64,000 nt of DNA from a virus: IMG/VR virus record IMGVR_UViG_3300025418_001265, positions 1 to 64,000 of that record. One strand, given 5' to 3'. The notes below the pieces were generated by a model. That model searched no databases and was not told the DNA's origin. It saw only the letters and a program-made list of their open reading frames with translations. This document shows, piece after piece, positions 16,684 through 24,801 of the stretch (within the stretch, counting starts at the first letter, position 1; each line of letters starts with the position of its first letter). A program made the translations under genes and the position numbers.

Positions 16684-17113
16684 TTAGTATAGCAAATATT
16701 TTTTTCTGTTTCTCAATACGATTATATAACCTTCTAGCGAAGTGCAAACCTTTATTTTCAAAATATCTGGCATCTATTTCTATTGGATGGCGATAGTATA
16801 GTTTTTCGTAATCAGAAGTTATACGTATATGTAGTATCTTATCCTGAATGAAATGTCTAAATTCGTGTATTATAACTCTATGAAATTGACCGATTCTTAA
16901 GTCTGATACAATAACAAAATAGCCTCCTTTAGAGTCGGAATTATACCAATTCCAACGGCCATTTTTTATCCCTCTAATTCTTATAACAAAGTTTCTTTTC
17001 TTTTTAGCTTTGTATACAGGGTCAAGTATTGCTGAATAAACAAGAGAAAGCGTATCCCAGTTAATCATAGGATATGCTTTTTTAATGAATTTATTTGGTT
17101 TAAATATAACCAT
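16598..17113 (-). CDS. HExxH zinc metallopeptidase-like protein
   Basis: A 171-residue protein with HEFRH (His83, Glu84, His87), the zinc and catalytic motif of gluzincin-type peptidases, followed 21 residues later by HPIEIDARYFEN, in which Glu112 is a good third ligand; this two-part arrangement resembles the ImmA/IrrE type. The basic, flexible C-terminus (RNGNTSRSKLRSKGKSS) lies in the region overlapping the next gene. It is small enough to be a stand-alone peptidase that cleaves a host regulator or a phage protein. The target is unknown. Upstream lies a 208-base region without a gene. Confidence 0.7.
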   Translation of the reverse strand: MVIFKPNKFIKKAYPMINWDTLSLVYSAILDPVYKAKKKRNFVIRIRGIKNGRWNWYNSDSKGGYFVIVSDLRIGQFHRVIIHEFRHFIQDKILHIRITSDYEKLYYRHPIEIDARYFENKGLHFARRLYNRIEKQKKIFAILNEYRPKGEKTNRNGNTSRSKLRSKGKSS

Positions 17114-17321
17114 ATAAAATGAAGGCCTTTATGAAATTCTACAGCCCCGTATTTTTGCTATAGTTGCATCGCGAAGGTATACGTTATTGCGCGGGGATCA
17201 GGCTCTGACAAAGCCTCGTGCTCTGTTGAGAAGAATCTTTGTTAATGTAAGCGATTAAACTTACAAAGTGTTTAAAGAACAAAAATGATTATAGTACCTA
17301 ATCAATTAAGATCAAGCACTA
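17114..17321. other. Gene-free stretch, possible leader or small RNA
   Basis: These 208 bases have no convincing reading frame on either strand. They are richer in G+C than the neighbours around 17150-17215, with short self-complementary pieces (AGGCT and AGCCT around seven bases; CATAAA and TTTATG near the start). No tRNA T-loop and no terminator T-run is visible. The stretch could be a structured leader of 16598-17113 or a small RNA. Confidence 0.35.
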
Positions 17322-17774
17322 TTATTTACTTGTTAAAACCTGGAAGATATCGGGATTGCTCGAAGGCCAGATATACTCTAATCCCTCTGGTGCATCCGGA
17401 AACTCTTGTTTATAATGATCCGGATATTTCTTTATTAGCATTGATTGGTGTGATAAATGTATATCTAACATACCTAACCACCAAGGAAACGTTGTAGGTT
17501 TGGATTCATCGTAGTAAGCACGTATTTTCTCATAACAGGTATCTTTATAACCACGCTCTTTCCATACCTCGCATATAACCATACCGTATAACGCTAATGC
17601 ATTTTCGTGGCCACGCCACATTTCCCGGCAAGGATGGTTTTTCCAACCTTTATAGTTAGGTCTATGAAATGAGTTAAGTAGCTGTAGTACTTCTACACGC
17701 TGCTTACCGAGTCTTTTCATATCAAGACTTTTAGCTGATTCTCTAAAGTTAGCGTATGGTAAGAACGTTTGTAT
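17322..17774 (-). CDS. MSMEG_6728 / pyrimidine-dimer glycosylase-like protein with AUA start
   Basis: Belongs to a small family related in sequence to T4 endonuclease V-type proteins. Family blocks are TFLPYANFRESAKSLD, KRLGKQRVEVLQLL, WKNHPCREMWRGHENAL, WWLGMLDIHLSHQ and a final YIWPSSNPD. The first ATG (17720) would delete the conserved TFLPY block. The frame is open upstream only to the stop of the preceding gene and contains no ATG, GTG or TTG. AGGAG lies nine bases before an ATA codon at 17774-17772, exactly where relatives have their Met (M-x-TFLPY). I therefore place the start at this ATA. A DNA repair or DNA-binding role is inferred from the family; the mechanism of this subgroup is not settled. 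Confidence 0.75.
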   Translation of the reverse strand: MQTFLPYANFRESAKSLDMKRLGKQRVEVLQLLNSFHRPNYKGWKNHPCREMWRGHENALALYGMVICEVWKERGYKDTCYEKIRAYYDESKPTTFPWWLGMLDIHLSHQSMLIKKYPDHYKQEFPDAPEGLEYIWPSSNPDIFQVLTSK

Positions 17775-17786
17775 GGCGAGGGTCTC

Positions 17787-18080
17787 CTATTTGCGGTTTT
17801 CTATTATTTGTTTATCCCATACTTCACGAATATAGGCAACATATTTGTGTAAAAAGTTTTTAGCTTCATCTAAAGTATTAAGTTGATGGTAACCTTCAGG
17901 TGGCAAATCAGCGCCAGGCATACTTAAATCAGCCATAGCACCAATCATTGGCTTGAATTTACCATTATCAAGTTGACGTATGACAAGATAGCAGCAACGA
18001 TAGTCCCATCGTTCCCAAATACCGCATTGTAAGTCTTTCCACTTAGATGCGGCTTGTCTACGTAAGAATGCTTTATTCAT
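17787..18080 (-). CDS. Hypothetical 97-residue protein
   Basis: No family recognised. A soluble, aromatic-rich protein (WKDLQCGIWERWDYRCCYLVIRQ in two pieces) with a C-terminal helix. Its stop codon TAG is part of the TAGGAG that serves as ribosome site for the next gene, so the two are coupled. It starts directly behind the palindrome promoter 18081-18115, which suggests early expression. Confidence 0.6.
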   Translation of the reverse strand: MNKAFLRRQAASKWKDLQCGIWERWDYRCCYLVIRQLDNGKFKPMIGAMADLSMPGADLPPEGYHQLNTLDEAKNFLHKYVAYIREVWDKQIIENRK

Positions 18081-18115
18081 AGTACCTATTATGGTACTTT
18101 ATTAGACTAGTGCAA
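18081..18115 (-). promoter_or_regulatory. Sigma70-like promoter with AGTACC palindrome
   Basis: Minus-strand TTGCAC (18110-18115), 16-base spacer, CATAAT (18088-18093). The -10 box lies in and beside the loop of AGTACC/GGTACT (18081-18098), which touches the ATG at 18080. Same plan and similar flanks as 11595-11629, including the AGCTTGCA around the -35. Confidence 0.6.
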
Positions 18116-18118
18116 GCT

Positions 18119-18370
18119 TTAAGCTGAAGCTGAACCAAACGCTACTTTATTACCACGGAAATTCGTGATAATCCAGTTAACGCTGGCAGAAGCAGACAAA
18201 CTACGTAAAGCAGGTAAATTAGGTAGTACCTCTTTACCTTGACTCACGAAGTCTTTTGCATCTGCAACAAGGTAATATATACCTGTTGTAATATCAGCAC
18301 CGTCATTATAAAGAGCTTTTTGCTCTACAGCAGTTAGCTCGTTAACATTACCAATTATGGTTATTTGCAT
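18119..18370 (-). CDS. Hypothetical 83-residue protein
   Basis: No family recognised. A compact alpha/beta sequence (MQITIIGNVNELTAVEQKAL, then VLPNLPALRSLSASASVNWIITNF and a final strand). It follows 18380-18625 by nine bases and is probably cotranscribed. The function is unknown; position suggests an early accessory gene. Confidence 0.55.
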   Translation of the reverse strand: MQITIIGNVNELTAVEQKALYNDGADITTGIYYLVADAKDFVSQGKEVLPNLPALRSLSASASVNWIITNFRGNKVAFGSASA

Positions 18371-18379
18371 ATTTCTATA

Positions 18380-18625
18380 TTAAATAAAATCTCTATATTC
18401 TGTATTATCGTATACTTTTTTAGGAGGTCCACTGAAAAATATCGCATCAGGATTATTTATGTGCAACCACTCTCTAAAACTACGTGGAAAATCAGCTGCA
18501 AACAATTTAACTGTTTTAATATCTATTGTTACGTCTTTTTCAATACAGAGTAAGGCTCTTACTGCATCTTGTTGGAAAGATGCCAGATTGCATTCAAATG
18601 CAATATCAAGAAAATTAACCGTCAT
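18380..18625 (-). CDS. Hypothetical 81-residue protein
   Basis: No family recognised. It contains a helical N-terminal half (FLDIAFECNLASFQQDAVRALL) and REWLHINNPDAIFFSGPPKK. The ATG lies six bases after the T-run of a strong terminator hairpin, so there is no room for an ordinary promoter between them. Expression must come from read-through or from a promoter inside the hairpin, for example TATACT in its descending arm. Confidence 0.55.
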   Translation of the reverse strand: MTVNFLDIAFECNLASFQQDAVRALLCIEKDVTIDIKTVKLFAADFPRSFREWLHINNPDAIFFSGPPKKVYDNTEYRDFI

Positions 18626-18630
18626 AGTAG

Positions 18631-18674
18631 AAAAAAAAGAGGCATAGTATATATTAGAAATACTATGCCTCTTT
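18631..18674 (-). terminator. Strong rho-independent terminator
   Basis: AAAGAGGCATAGTAT and ATACTATGCCTCTTT pair perfectly over 15 bases with a nine-base loop; on the minus strand eight Ts follow. It ends the 18686-18916 transcript and sits directly before the next gene, so it may act as an attenuator. Confidence 0.9.
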
Positions 18675-18685
18675 GCGATTACATA

Positions 18686-18916
18686 TTATCGTGTCTGACG
18701 AATCTTTGCCCAACGACCTTTTGAGTCGCGAACATTGTAAAAACGAGGTTGTAAAACAACTTGACTCGAACGATTAATAAAACCAAGCACGTTGTACTTA
18801 GTTGGATTAAAACGACGAGTTACTGCATTCATACGTTGCTCAACACTCTCGTCACCAAGAGTGCGGGTATAGATATCTTTAACGATAATATTTTCACTAA
18901 TTGTTGTAGCGTTCAT
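18686..18916 (-). CDS. Hypothetical 76-residue basic protein
   Basis: No family recognised. Starts at the ATG 18916, nine bases behind GGAG, one of the few good Shine-Dalgarno sites in the window; a TTG five codons upstream overlaps that site and is unlikely. The protein is basic, with RMNAVTRRFNPTKYNVLGFINR and a C-terminal RDSKGRWAKIRQTR. Minus-strand TATACT at 18933-18938 is a candidate -10 box. A single-gene unit bounded by a strong terminator suggests high expression. A DNA- or RNA-binding role is possible. Confidence 0.6.
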   Translation of the reverse strand: MNATTISENIIVKDIYTRTLGDESVEQRMNAVTRRFNPTKYNVLGFINRSSQVVLQPRFYNVRDSKGRWAKIRQTR

Positions 18917-18969
18917 ATTTAATTTCTCCAATAGTATAACATAGTTTTTTAAAAGTTCTACTAGATATA

Positions 18970-18998
18970 TTAAGATTTGTTATAAATAATTGTATAAT
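18970..18998 (+). promoter_or_regulatory. Possible overlapping early and late promoters for 19028-19243
   Basis: TTAAGA (18970-18975), 17 bases and TATAAT (18993-18998) make a host-type promoter. A perfect late box TATAAATA lies at 18981-18988 in the same stretch. The gene start is 29 bases after TATAAT. Both could serve the gene at different times. Confidence 0.5.
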
Positions 18999-19027
18999 CC
19001 AAAATAACACTTTTTAATGACTAAAAT

Positions 19028-19243
19028 ATGAACAAATATATTGCCGCTTTAGGCATCGTCGATGAATTCCTCGGGGAGGAAATTCCACTAAAAGAAATAA
19101 GTGTTACAGCAAAAGATCATTATGAAGCACATAAGACTGCTTTGTACAAATGCAATTTAGGCAATAAGGAAACTGTCTTTAAAATTAAAGAAGCTTCTAC
19201 CGGTATTGTAAGGTTTGATTATAAGACCGGTTTTAGTGCTTAA
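19028..19243 (+). CDS. Small hypothetical plus-strand protein
   Basis: A 71-residue protein, no family recognised. It contains MNKYIAALGIVDEFLGEEIP, a beta segment KETVFKIKEASTGIVRFDYK and no hydrophobic segment. It is the only plus-strand gene between 1053 and 58130. Its stop overlaps the stop of the giant adhesin gene by a few bases, so the two transcripts converge. Preceded by both a host-like and a late-like promoter. Confidence 0.65.
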   Translation: MNKYIAALGIVDEFLGEEIPLKEISVTAKDHYEAHKTALYKCNLGNKETVFKIKEASTGIVRFDYKTGFSA

Positions 19244-22200
19244 CCGTGGAAGTAGACCTGTACGTTCTTATCACCGTCTACGTATATATTAAACTTAGCG
19301 CCTGAAGAGGTGCTACCTTGAACAGTGCCCTCTCCTACTGTATTGAGTGGAGACTCTCCAGCTGCAGTATAGCGGCCTGGATCAAATATACCAGCACCAG
19401 AAACAATAATTGGTGAATCGTGAGATTGACCTGGACCGTAATTAGCTACTGTGTTGATACCAACCCCGTGCATTACTCTTACTGTACCTGCCTTAAACAC
19501 CCCGCCACCAGTTACGTAGCCAGTACCCTTTGATACAGATCCTGTTGAAGTTGAGATCGTGTAGTAAGGTGTAGCAGGTTTTGGATAAAGCGTTCTACCC
19601 ATACTTAATACTACTTCAGTTTCACCTGGATCGGTTAAACGAGAAGCAGAAAGGGTAATAACATCAGTTGGGAATTGAGGTGTAAAGTTTACAATTGGGT
19701 TTTCTGTGGTTTGTACACCAGATAGGGACCAGGCGTGGCGAATATATGGATCAATACCAATATCTAACCAACCACCTATCGTATTATTAGCTACAGTAGC
19801 ATAAGGCATTGTACCGTATGTGCTTAATAACGACATTTGAGTTGTTCTATAAGTTTCTGAACTGTATAGGTTATTGGTAAAGTTAGCATTATACAGATAA
19901 CCTCCGTATTGTACACTAGCCACAATTGAAGGGTGGCTGTAAGCTGTACTTGTTGTTGTACCTAAAGATAACGAAACATCGATAGTACCTGCAAATGTAC
20001 CTGGGTAACCGTCTGCCCCAACCGAGCTACTATCTGTAACAAGGTACGCGCTTAATGGTATAGCGATATTAGCTGAAACTGAAGTTTGTAATACTGAAAG
20101 CGGTACGCTGTTTTGACTTATCGTAATAGTTACTAGGTTGTTAAATGACCAAGGTGTAGCACCATACGTTTCTTTTAACGTTAGCATTAGCACACTCTGC
20201 TCTGTAGCATTAATAATACTGAGATTTGCAGTGTAGTCGTTACCGTAACGAGTAGTTAACCATTCTGTAGATTCAAGTAACGGATCAGTAATGGTTGTCG
20301 GGAAGTAATTACTATAGAGATTACCAATGAACTGAGCTGATGCAAAAGCAAATAATGTACCAAGAGATACACCGAGATAAGCTGGGTTAGATACGACTGA
20401 ACCTACATTATCGGTTGCACTTAAGGTGTAGTAACCGATTGAACTTAATTCAGGTATAAATGTATAGTCCGTAGCAGAAGCACCGACAATAGCTGTATTT
20501 TCAAATAACCATTGATAGCTTAAGGCGTCTTGACCAGCTGCAGAGGAAACAGCAGCATAAATCGTAACCGGCTCACCTGCAATAATGTTTTGACTTGAAG
20601 GTTGAGTGGTTATTACTGGTAAAGGCTGGAAGTACTGGTTGACTACGTATGGTGTAGCAGCAGTTACTAGACCTAATTTATTAATTTGAGAGTTTGGTAA
20701 AGTTACAGTTACTTCAGGCTTGATAGCACTTAATATAGTTGTCTGTATATTGTAGATACTAGCTAGTACTCTATTAATAACAGCAGAACTTACTATCTCA
20801 TTACTATATACAAAGTTAGAGTCAGTAGTACCAAGTGAATTAATTAACTGATCGTTGTAACCTGAAACCTTACCGAATACTGCTTGACCGAAATTAACTA
20901 GATTATTAGTGTAGTCTACTGTTTCAGTGTACTTACCGTTAATGTTCTTTGCAAGCACTTCGTGATTGAAGATCATTTGACCGATGGCCTTATTATACAC
21001 CCAGTCCTGTATAAGTTCGTTTTCTTGAATCTTATAAGATGATAAAGGAGTGTAGTAACTGTTAACAGTATCAGTGTTAATTAAGTCAGCTGTAGTTGGT
21101 ATATCAATAAACTTAAACAGTCTCGATTTTGTAGCTATATAAAGATAAAATCTATCATCAATAAACGCATTAACAATATCTTCATTCAATAGTAACGGTG
21201 AACTACTTGGTCCGTTGAATCTATTAATGAATAGTCCAGTTACTGTGTACTTGTAAATAAAGTCACTTGTAATAATGTAGTAGAACGTACCTGTAGGATC
21301 TACTAATATTTTAAGTATGCTTGCTGTAGAAGGTATTTGAGGTGTAGTAAAGCGGTTGGTTAAACTGCCGTTATTATCAAATACAAACACTGTAAATGGA
21401 GATGGGAAAGAATCTGCATTAGGTACTACTGTACTTGAACTTGGTTGAGAGTTACCATCTGCACCTAGAGCTACTACTGAGAATGATGTATAATTGGTAC
21501 CAGAATGGAACACATATTGGGTTAATCTTGGTGGGTTAGGTGTTTGCTTCCAATTATAAATTGAATCATAAACTGAAGTTGTTAATGCTGGTATTTCCTG
21601 TGAAATTACTGGGTTAAGCGCGGTACCTATTAAAACGTAGTTGCTGCTACTCTCAGGTTTACCGTAAACCGCGAAATTAGCTGTAGCATCACGGTACACG
21701 CTAGCTAACCGATAACCATCGTGGTTCCAAGTAACTTTATACTGGGTTTCACCACTACTAATAGGAGCCGTTACAACTGAAGTAATTGCAGGTGCATTTG
21801 GCGCTTTAATTTTACCTACCATATACACATTACCTGTATTAGCATCAATATCAAACGGACTTACATTATAAGCACTTAAAGACTGATCTGTAATTTCAGT
21901 AATATAAGTTAATGCAGAGTTGTAAACCTTAATACGGTTATTTTTCTTATCCCCTACATAAACTTTATTGTTAAACGTCTTTATAGCAGTAGGTATATCA
22001 GCTATTGTCGCACCAGAACCAAATGCGTATTCATCGTCAGGGTTTTGACTTGCTAAACCACCTATTTGATTAACTAAGGTTAAAGAACCATCTCCGTAGT
22101 TAACATTATACCTATAAACACTTACAGGGTTAATAGAATCTACGTTTTGTGGGTTTGTTTCTGAAGCAAGTAAGTACAGGTTCGTACCGCTTACATCTAC

Positions 22201-24549
22201 TGAGTAAGCCTTAAAGTTGATTGAACCAGGTATAATAGAACTTAATACAGAGACCTTAGTGTTGTAGAAATCATTCTTTCTTACTTCTAAAATACTGTGA
22301 GCACTTAAAGAGGTATAGATAATGTAGTTATAGTAATTAGGGGCTGTAAATGGGGTTTTAAATGACTTGAACTCTACAATTGAACCCGGTGTAATACCAT
22401 AATTGTAGGTACCCCATATTGGATAAGCTCCGTAATACGTATCTGAACCTGAAATAAATGTGTTCCAGGTTGGGTAACCAATTAAATCGTACAACCACTC
22501 TATATATTCTGGGAAAGGTGTCTTTCTTATAGTACTTGCTATTGTTCTTAAATAATTGTAGTTAGATTCAAGTTTACCTAATGCTGCATTGATATTATCT
22601 GCAACTACCCATTCGTTAGAACCGATTTCTACCTGCTCTTTACTATAAGGTAAGGTTAAGTTGTTGTTTAACGATTTAGAATAGTCTTCAAGACTGATTT
22701 CAGGGAAAGTATCTTGTATATAAAAACGTGCACTTAAAGAATAAGATGCAACAAAGTTATTACTGTTAATATTAGTATTGTTATACGCGGAAACTGTTAC
22801 TGTGTATGGGGTATCGCTTGCGTTAGTATAAGAATGCGTAAAATAGAACGCATCTGTAGGTATTGGGTTTGGATAATTGTTTACAATTCCATCTCCCCAG
22901 TTAATTGAGAACGCAGCATAACCTGTAGGTGCATTTAAGTAAGGTGGTACGGTTTGTACCCAAACTGGCTGGTTAGTTAACGCAAAAGTATATGGCGTGT
23001 ATAACTTTAAAGGTGTAATGTCCTGAATTAATGAACTTGCTACATCAAAAGAAATTATTAAGTCTTTTGAATTATAACCATAAGGTGTGTTTAATGTGCT
23101 AGTAGATATCTCAGCAAAACCAACTTCAGTCGGATCTACATTAGTACTATTAGCTGGTAATAGTACCCCATAATCAGGATTCTGAAAACCTTGATTAGCT
23201 AATCTGTATATAAAGTTATTATTTGCTGCTCCTATCGGTACCATAGTACCGTTAGTTAATTCAGTTGTTTCAAATAAACTTACATCTCTAATATATGTAC
23301 CTGTAGAGTAACCACCAGCATATAATGCCATACCGTTACCAATAGGATAGTTACCTGCATTAGGGCCAAACACTATAGCACGGCTTGAACCTTGTAAAAT
23401 ACGAGCAGTACCGGTTGCGCTTAATGTAACGGTTGGAATCCACCCTGTACCGTTATTATCGGTCTGCACTAAACAGGTTACAACAGTTGTATTAGACGGA
23501 CACTTATAATATAGTGTCATACTCTTTTCTGTACCTGTACCTAAAGAATAACCATAAGCTAATTGGTTATTATTAGAATCATATAAACCAATTGTAGTGC
23601 CTTTAGGTATTACATTATTGTTATACTCTTTTACATTAGCTATAATGTAAGAATTTGTAGAGTTTATGAATTCAGCGCCGAGATCGTGAAAATTGTTAGT
23701 ACCAGGGGCAATATATGATATGCCTCTTATATATTTCGGTACTTTATTGTCTGCAGTAGGAGAAGGTACATCTCCAGGCGTGCTTGGTGGGGTCCAAGGT
23801 GTAGGGGCTGCTGCTTTTACCGAAAATGTATATGTAATGCTACCAGTATTGCCAAGGGAGTCAGTAGCTTCAACTGTAAATGTATAAGTTCCTACTACAG
23901 TAGGTGTACCAGCTAAGTGGCCACTTTGAGAAAGCGTAATACCTGGAGGTAAAAGATATTGACTAGATACATTAGAATTATCGAAGTTAGCTATAACAGT
24001 AACTCCGTTTGGTGGCATATAAAAATCTATCTGTAAGCCGTTTTGTTCAAAAGTAGGGGTATCTGAAGTGAATGGCGTACCATCCGCATTAATAATTGTC
24101 CAACCCTTAAACGTGTGACCGGTATTAGGAGTAGCAACTAATAGTACGGGGTCTCCTGCAAAGAAACCGCCTGCCTGTTTTGGTGCATAACCTGATTTGT
24201 AATTAACTGTGCCTGCAGTATTAGGTGCAGTTACAATATTAACAAAATATACATTTGTACCGTTAACCGAGGTAACTAAATTGCTACTATTTACAGCAAA
24301 CGTGTAAGGCCCTGTACCGCCTGTAGCGGTTATGGTTTGATTATAAGCTACAGTTAATTGGCCGTCAGGTATATTGGTAGGTGTTAAAGTTAGTTTAGTT
24401 GTAGGTGTTGCAACTGAAGCTACACTAGGGTCAATCGATAACTGTATTCTTGAACTACTATTAGGAATATAAGAATATGTAACAGTACTTTTATACCCGT
24501 TTTTGCCGGTATAACTAAAAGAAATAGGATTATCTGTAGTAGTAGCCAT
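19240..24549 (-). CDS. Giant multidomain tail adhesin (Ig, InlB-like, PKD, propeller-like)
   Basis: A 1769-residue protein rich in Ser, Thr, Asn and Tyr, probably a tail-fibre or baseplate adhesin. Residues 59-91 (ATGGTGPYTFAV) and 199-245 (LPPGITLSQSGHLAGTPT then GTYTFTVEATDSLGN) are two halves of one He_PIG-type Ig domain. Between them sits about residues 118-190 with GGFFAGDPVLLVATPNTGHTF, KGW and FYMPPNGVTVIANF, a divergent InlB B-repeat. A PKD-like domain (NWGDG, FTHSYTNASDTPYTVTV) lies near residues 525-605, NHL/propeller-like strands (VYVGDKKNNRIKVYN) near 730-910, and a second Ig domain (ITTQPSSQNIIAGEPVTIYA) near 1306-1400. The C-terminus is Gly-rich and ends in a short beta segment. 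Host-receptor binding is inferred from these domains. Confidence 0.8.
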   Translation of the reverse strand: MATTTDNPISFSYTGKNGYKSTVTYSYIPNSSSRIQLSIDPSVASVATPTTKLTLTPTNIPDGQLTVAYNQTITATGGTGPYTFAVNSSNLVTSVNGTNVYFVNIVTAPNTAGTVNYKSGYAPKQAGGFFAGDPVLLVATPNTGHTFKGWTIINADGTPFTSDTPTFEQNGLQIDFYMPPNGVTVIANFDNSNVSSQYLLPPGITLSQSGHLAGTPTVVGTYTFTVEATDSLGNTGSITYTFSVKAAAPTPWTPPSTPGDVPSPTADNKVPKYIRGISYIAPGTNNFHDLGAEFINSTNSYIIANVKEYNNNVIPKGTTIGLYDSNNNQLAYGYSLGTGTEKSMTLYYKCPSNTTVVTCLVQTDNNGTGWIPTVTLSATGTARILQGSSRAIVFGPNAGNYPIGNGMALYAGGYSTGTYIRDVSLFETTELTNGTMVPIGAANNNFIYRLANQGFQNPDYGVLLPANSTNVDPTEVGFAEISTSTLNTPYGYNSKDLIISFDVASSLIQDITPLKLYTPYTFALTNQPVWVQTVPPYLNAPTGYAAFSINWGDGIVNNYPNPIPTDAFYFTHSYTNASDTPYTVTVSAYNNTNINSNNFVASYSLSARFYIQDTFPEISLEDYSKSLNNNLTLPYSKEQVEIGSNEWVVADNINAALGKLESNYNYLRTIASTIRKTPFPEYIEWLYDLIGYPTWNTFISGSDTYYGAYPIWGTYNYGITPGSIVEFKSFKTPFTAPNYYNYIIYTSLSAHSILEVRKNDFYNTKVSVLSSIIPGSINFKAYSVDVSGTNLYLLASETNPQNVDSINPVSVYRYNVNYGDGSLTLVNQIGGLASQNPDDEYAFGSGATIADIPTAIKTFNNKVYVGDKKNNRIKVYNSALTYITEITDQSLSAYNVSPFDIDANTGNVYMVGKIKAPNAPAITSVVTAPISSGETQYKVTWNHDGYRLASVYRDATANFAVYGKPESSSNYVLIGTALNPVISQEIPALTTSVYDSIYNWKQTPNPPRLTQYVFHSGTNYTSFSVVALGADGNSQPSSSTVVPNADSFPSPFTVFVFDNNGSLTNRFTTPQIPSTASILKILVDPTGTFYYIITSDFIYKYTVTGLFINRFNGPSSSPLLLNEDIVNAFIDDRFYLYIATKSRLFKFIDIPTTADLINTDTVNSYYTPLSSYKIQENELIQDWVYNKAIGQMIFNHEVLAKNINGKYTETVDYTNNLVNFGQAVFGKVSGYNDQLINSLGTTDSNFVYSNEIVSSAVINRVLASIYNIQTTILSAIKPEVTVTLPNSQINKLGLVTAATPYVVNQYFQPLPVITTQPSSQNIIAGEPVTIYAAVSSAAGQDALSYQWLFENTAIVGASATDYTFIPELSSIGYYTLSATDNVGSVVSNPAYLGVSLGTLFAFASAQFIGNLYSNYFPTTITDPLLESTEWLTTRYGNDYTANLSIINATEQSVLMLTLKETYGATPWSFNNLVTITISQNSVPLSVLQTSVSANIAIPLSAYLVTDSSSVGADGYPGTFAGTIDVSLSLGTTTSTAYSHPSIVASVQYGGYLYNANFTNNLYSSETYRTTQMSLLSTYGTMPYATVANNTIGGWLDIGIDPYIRHAWSLSGVQTTENPIVNFTPQFPTDVITLSASRLTDPGETEVVLSMGRTLYPKPATPYYTISTSTGSVSKGTGYVTGGGVFKAGTVRVMHGVGINTVANYGPGQSHDSPIIVSGAGIFDPGRYTAAGESPLNTVGEGTVQGSTSSGAKFNIYVDGDKNVQVYFHG

Positions 24550-24800
24550 TATGGTAGTGCTGAAAAATTCGAAACAGGGTTACCTGGAGGCGGTAATACA
24601 CCTGTACTTGGAGGGGTTACCGGGGTACTAGTAGTAGTGCCTGTTTGCTGCTGCATACCTGGTGCAATTGTAGCTAATGCTTCAAGACAGTCATCTCTTT
24701 GAGCAGGGGATAAATCCGGACTAGCTTTTACAAAAGCTACAATATTATTGTAAGCATCGGTATAGTTATATTGTACTTGAGAGTCGAATGTTACTGTCAT
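24549..24800 (-). CDS. Small protein upstream of the giant adhesin
   Basis: 83 residues. The first 50 are helical (AYNNIVAFVKASPDLSPAQR) with two acidic stretches; the rest is Thr/Pro/Gly-rich and flexible (TTTSTPVTPPSTGVLPPPG). No family recognised. It overlaps the adhesin gene by one base and follows 24802-28059 by two, so it is translated with them. It could be a linker, capping or assembly protein of the fibre. Confidence 0.55.
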   Translation of the reverse strand: MTVTFDSQVQYNYTDAYNNIVAFVKASPDLSPAQRDDCLEALATIAPGMQQQTGTTTSTPVTPPSTGVLPPPGNPVSNFSALP

Positions 24801-24801
24801 A

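Noticed and set aside
17114-17321. tRNA or known riboswitch in the gene-free stretch
   Set aside because: No T-loop GTTCRA-type sequence, acceptor pairing or CCA was found on either strand, and no riboswitch core that I recognise.
17285-17497. 70-residue plus-strand frame
   Set aside because: It is antisense to the conserved C-terminus of the MSMEG_6728-family gene and has no promoter or ribosome site.
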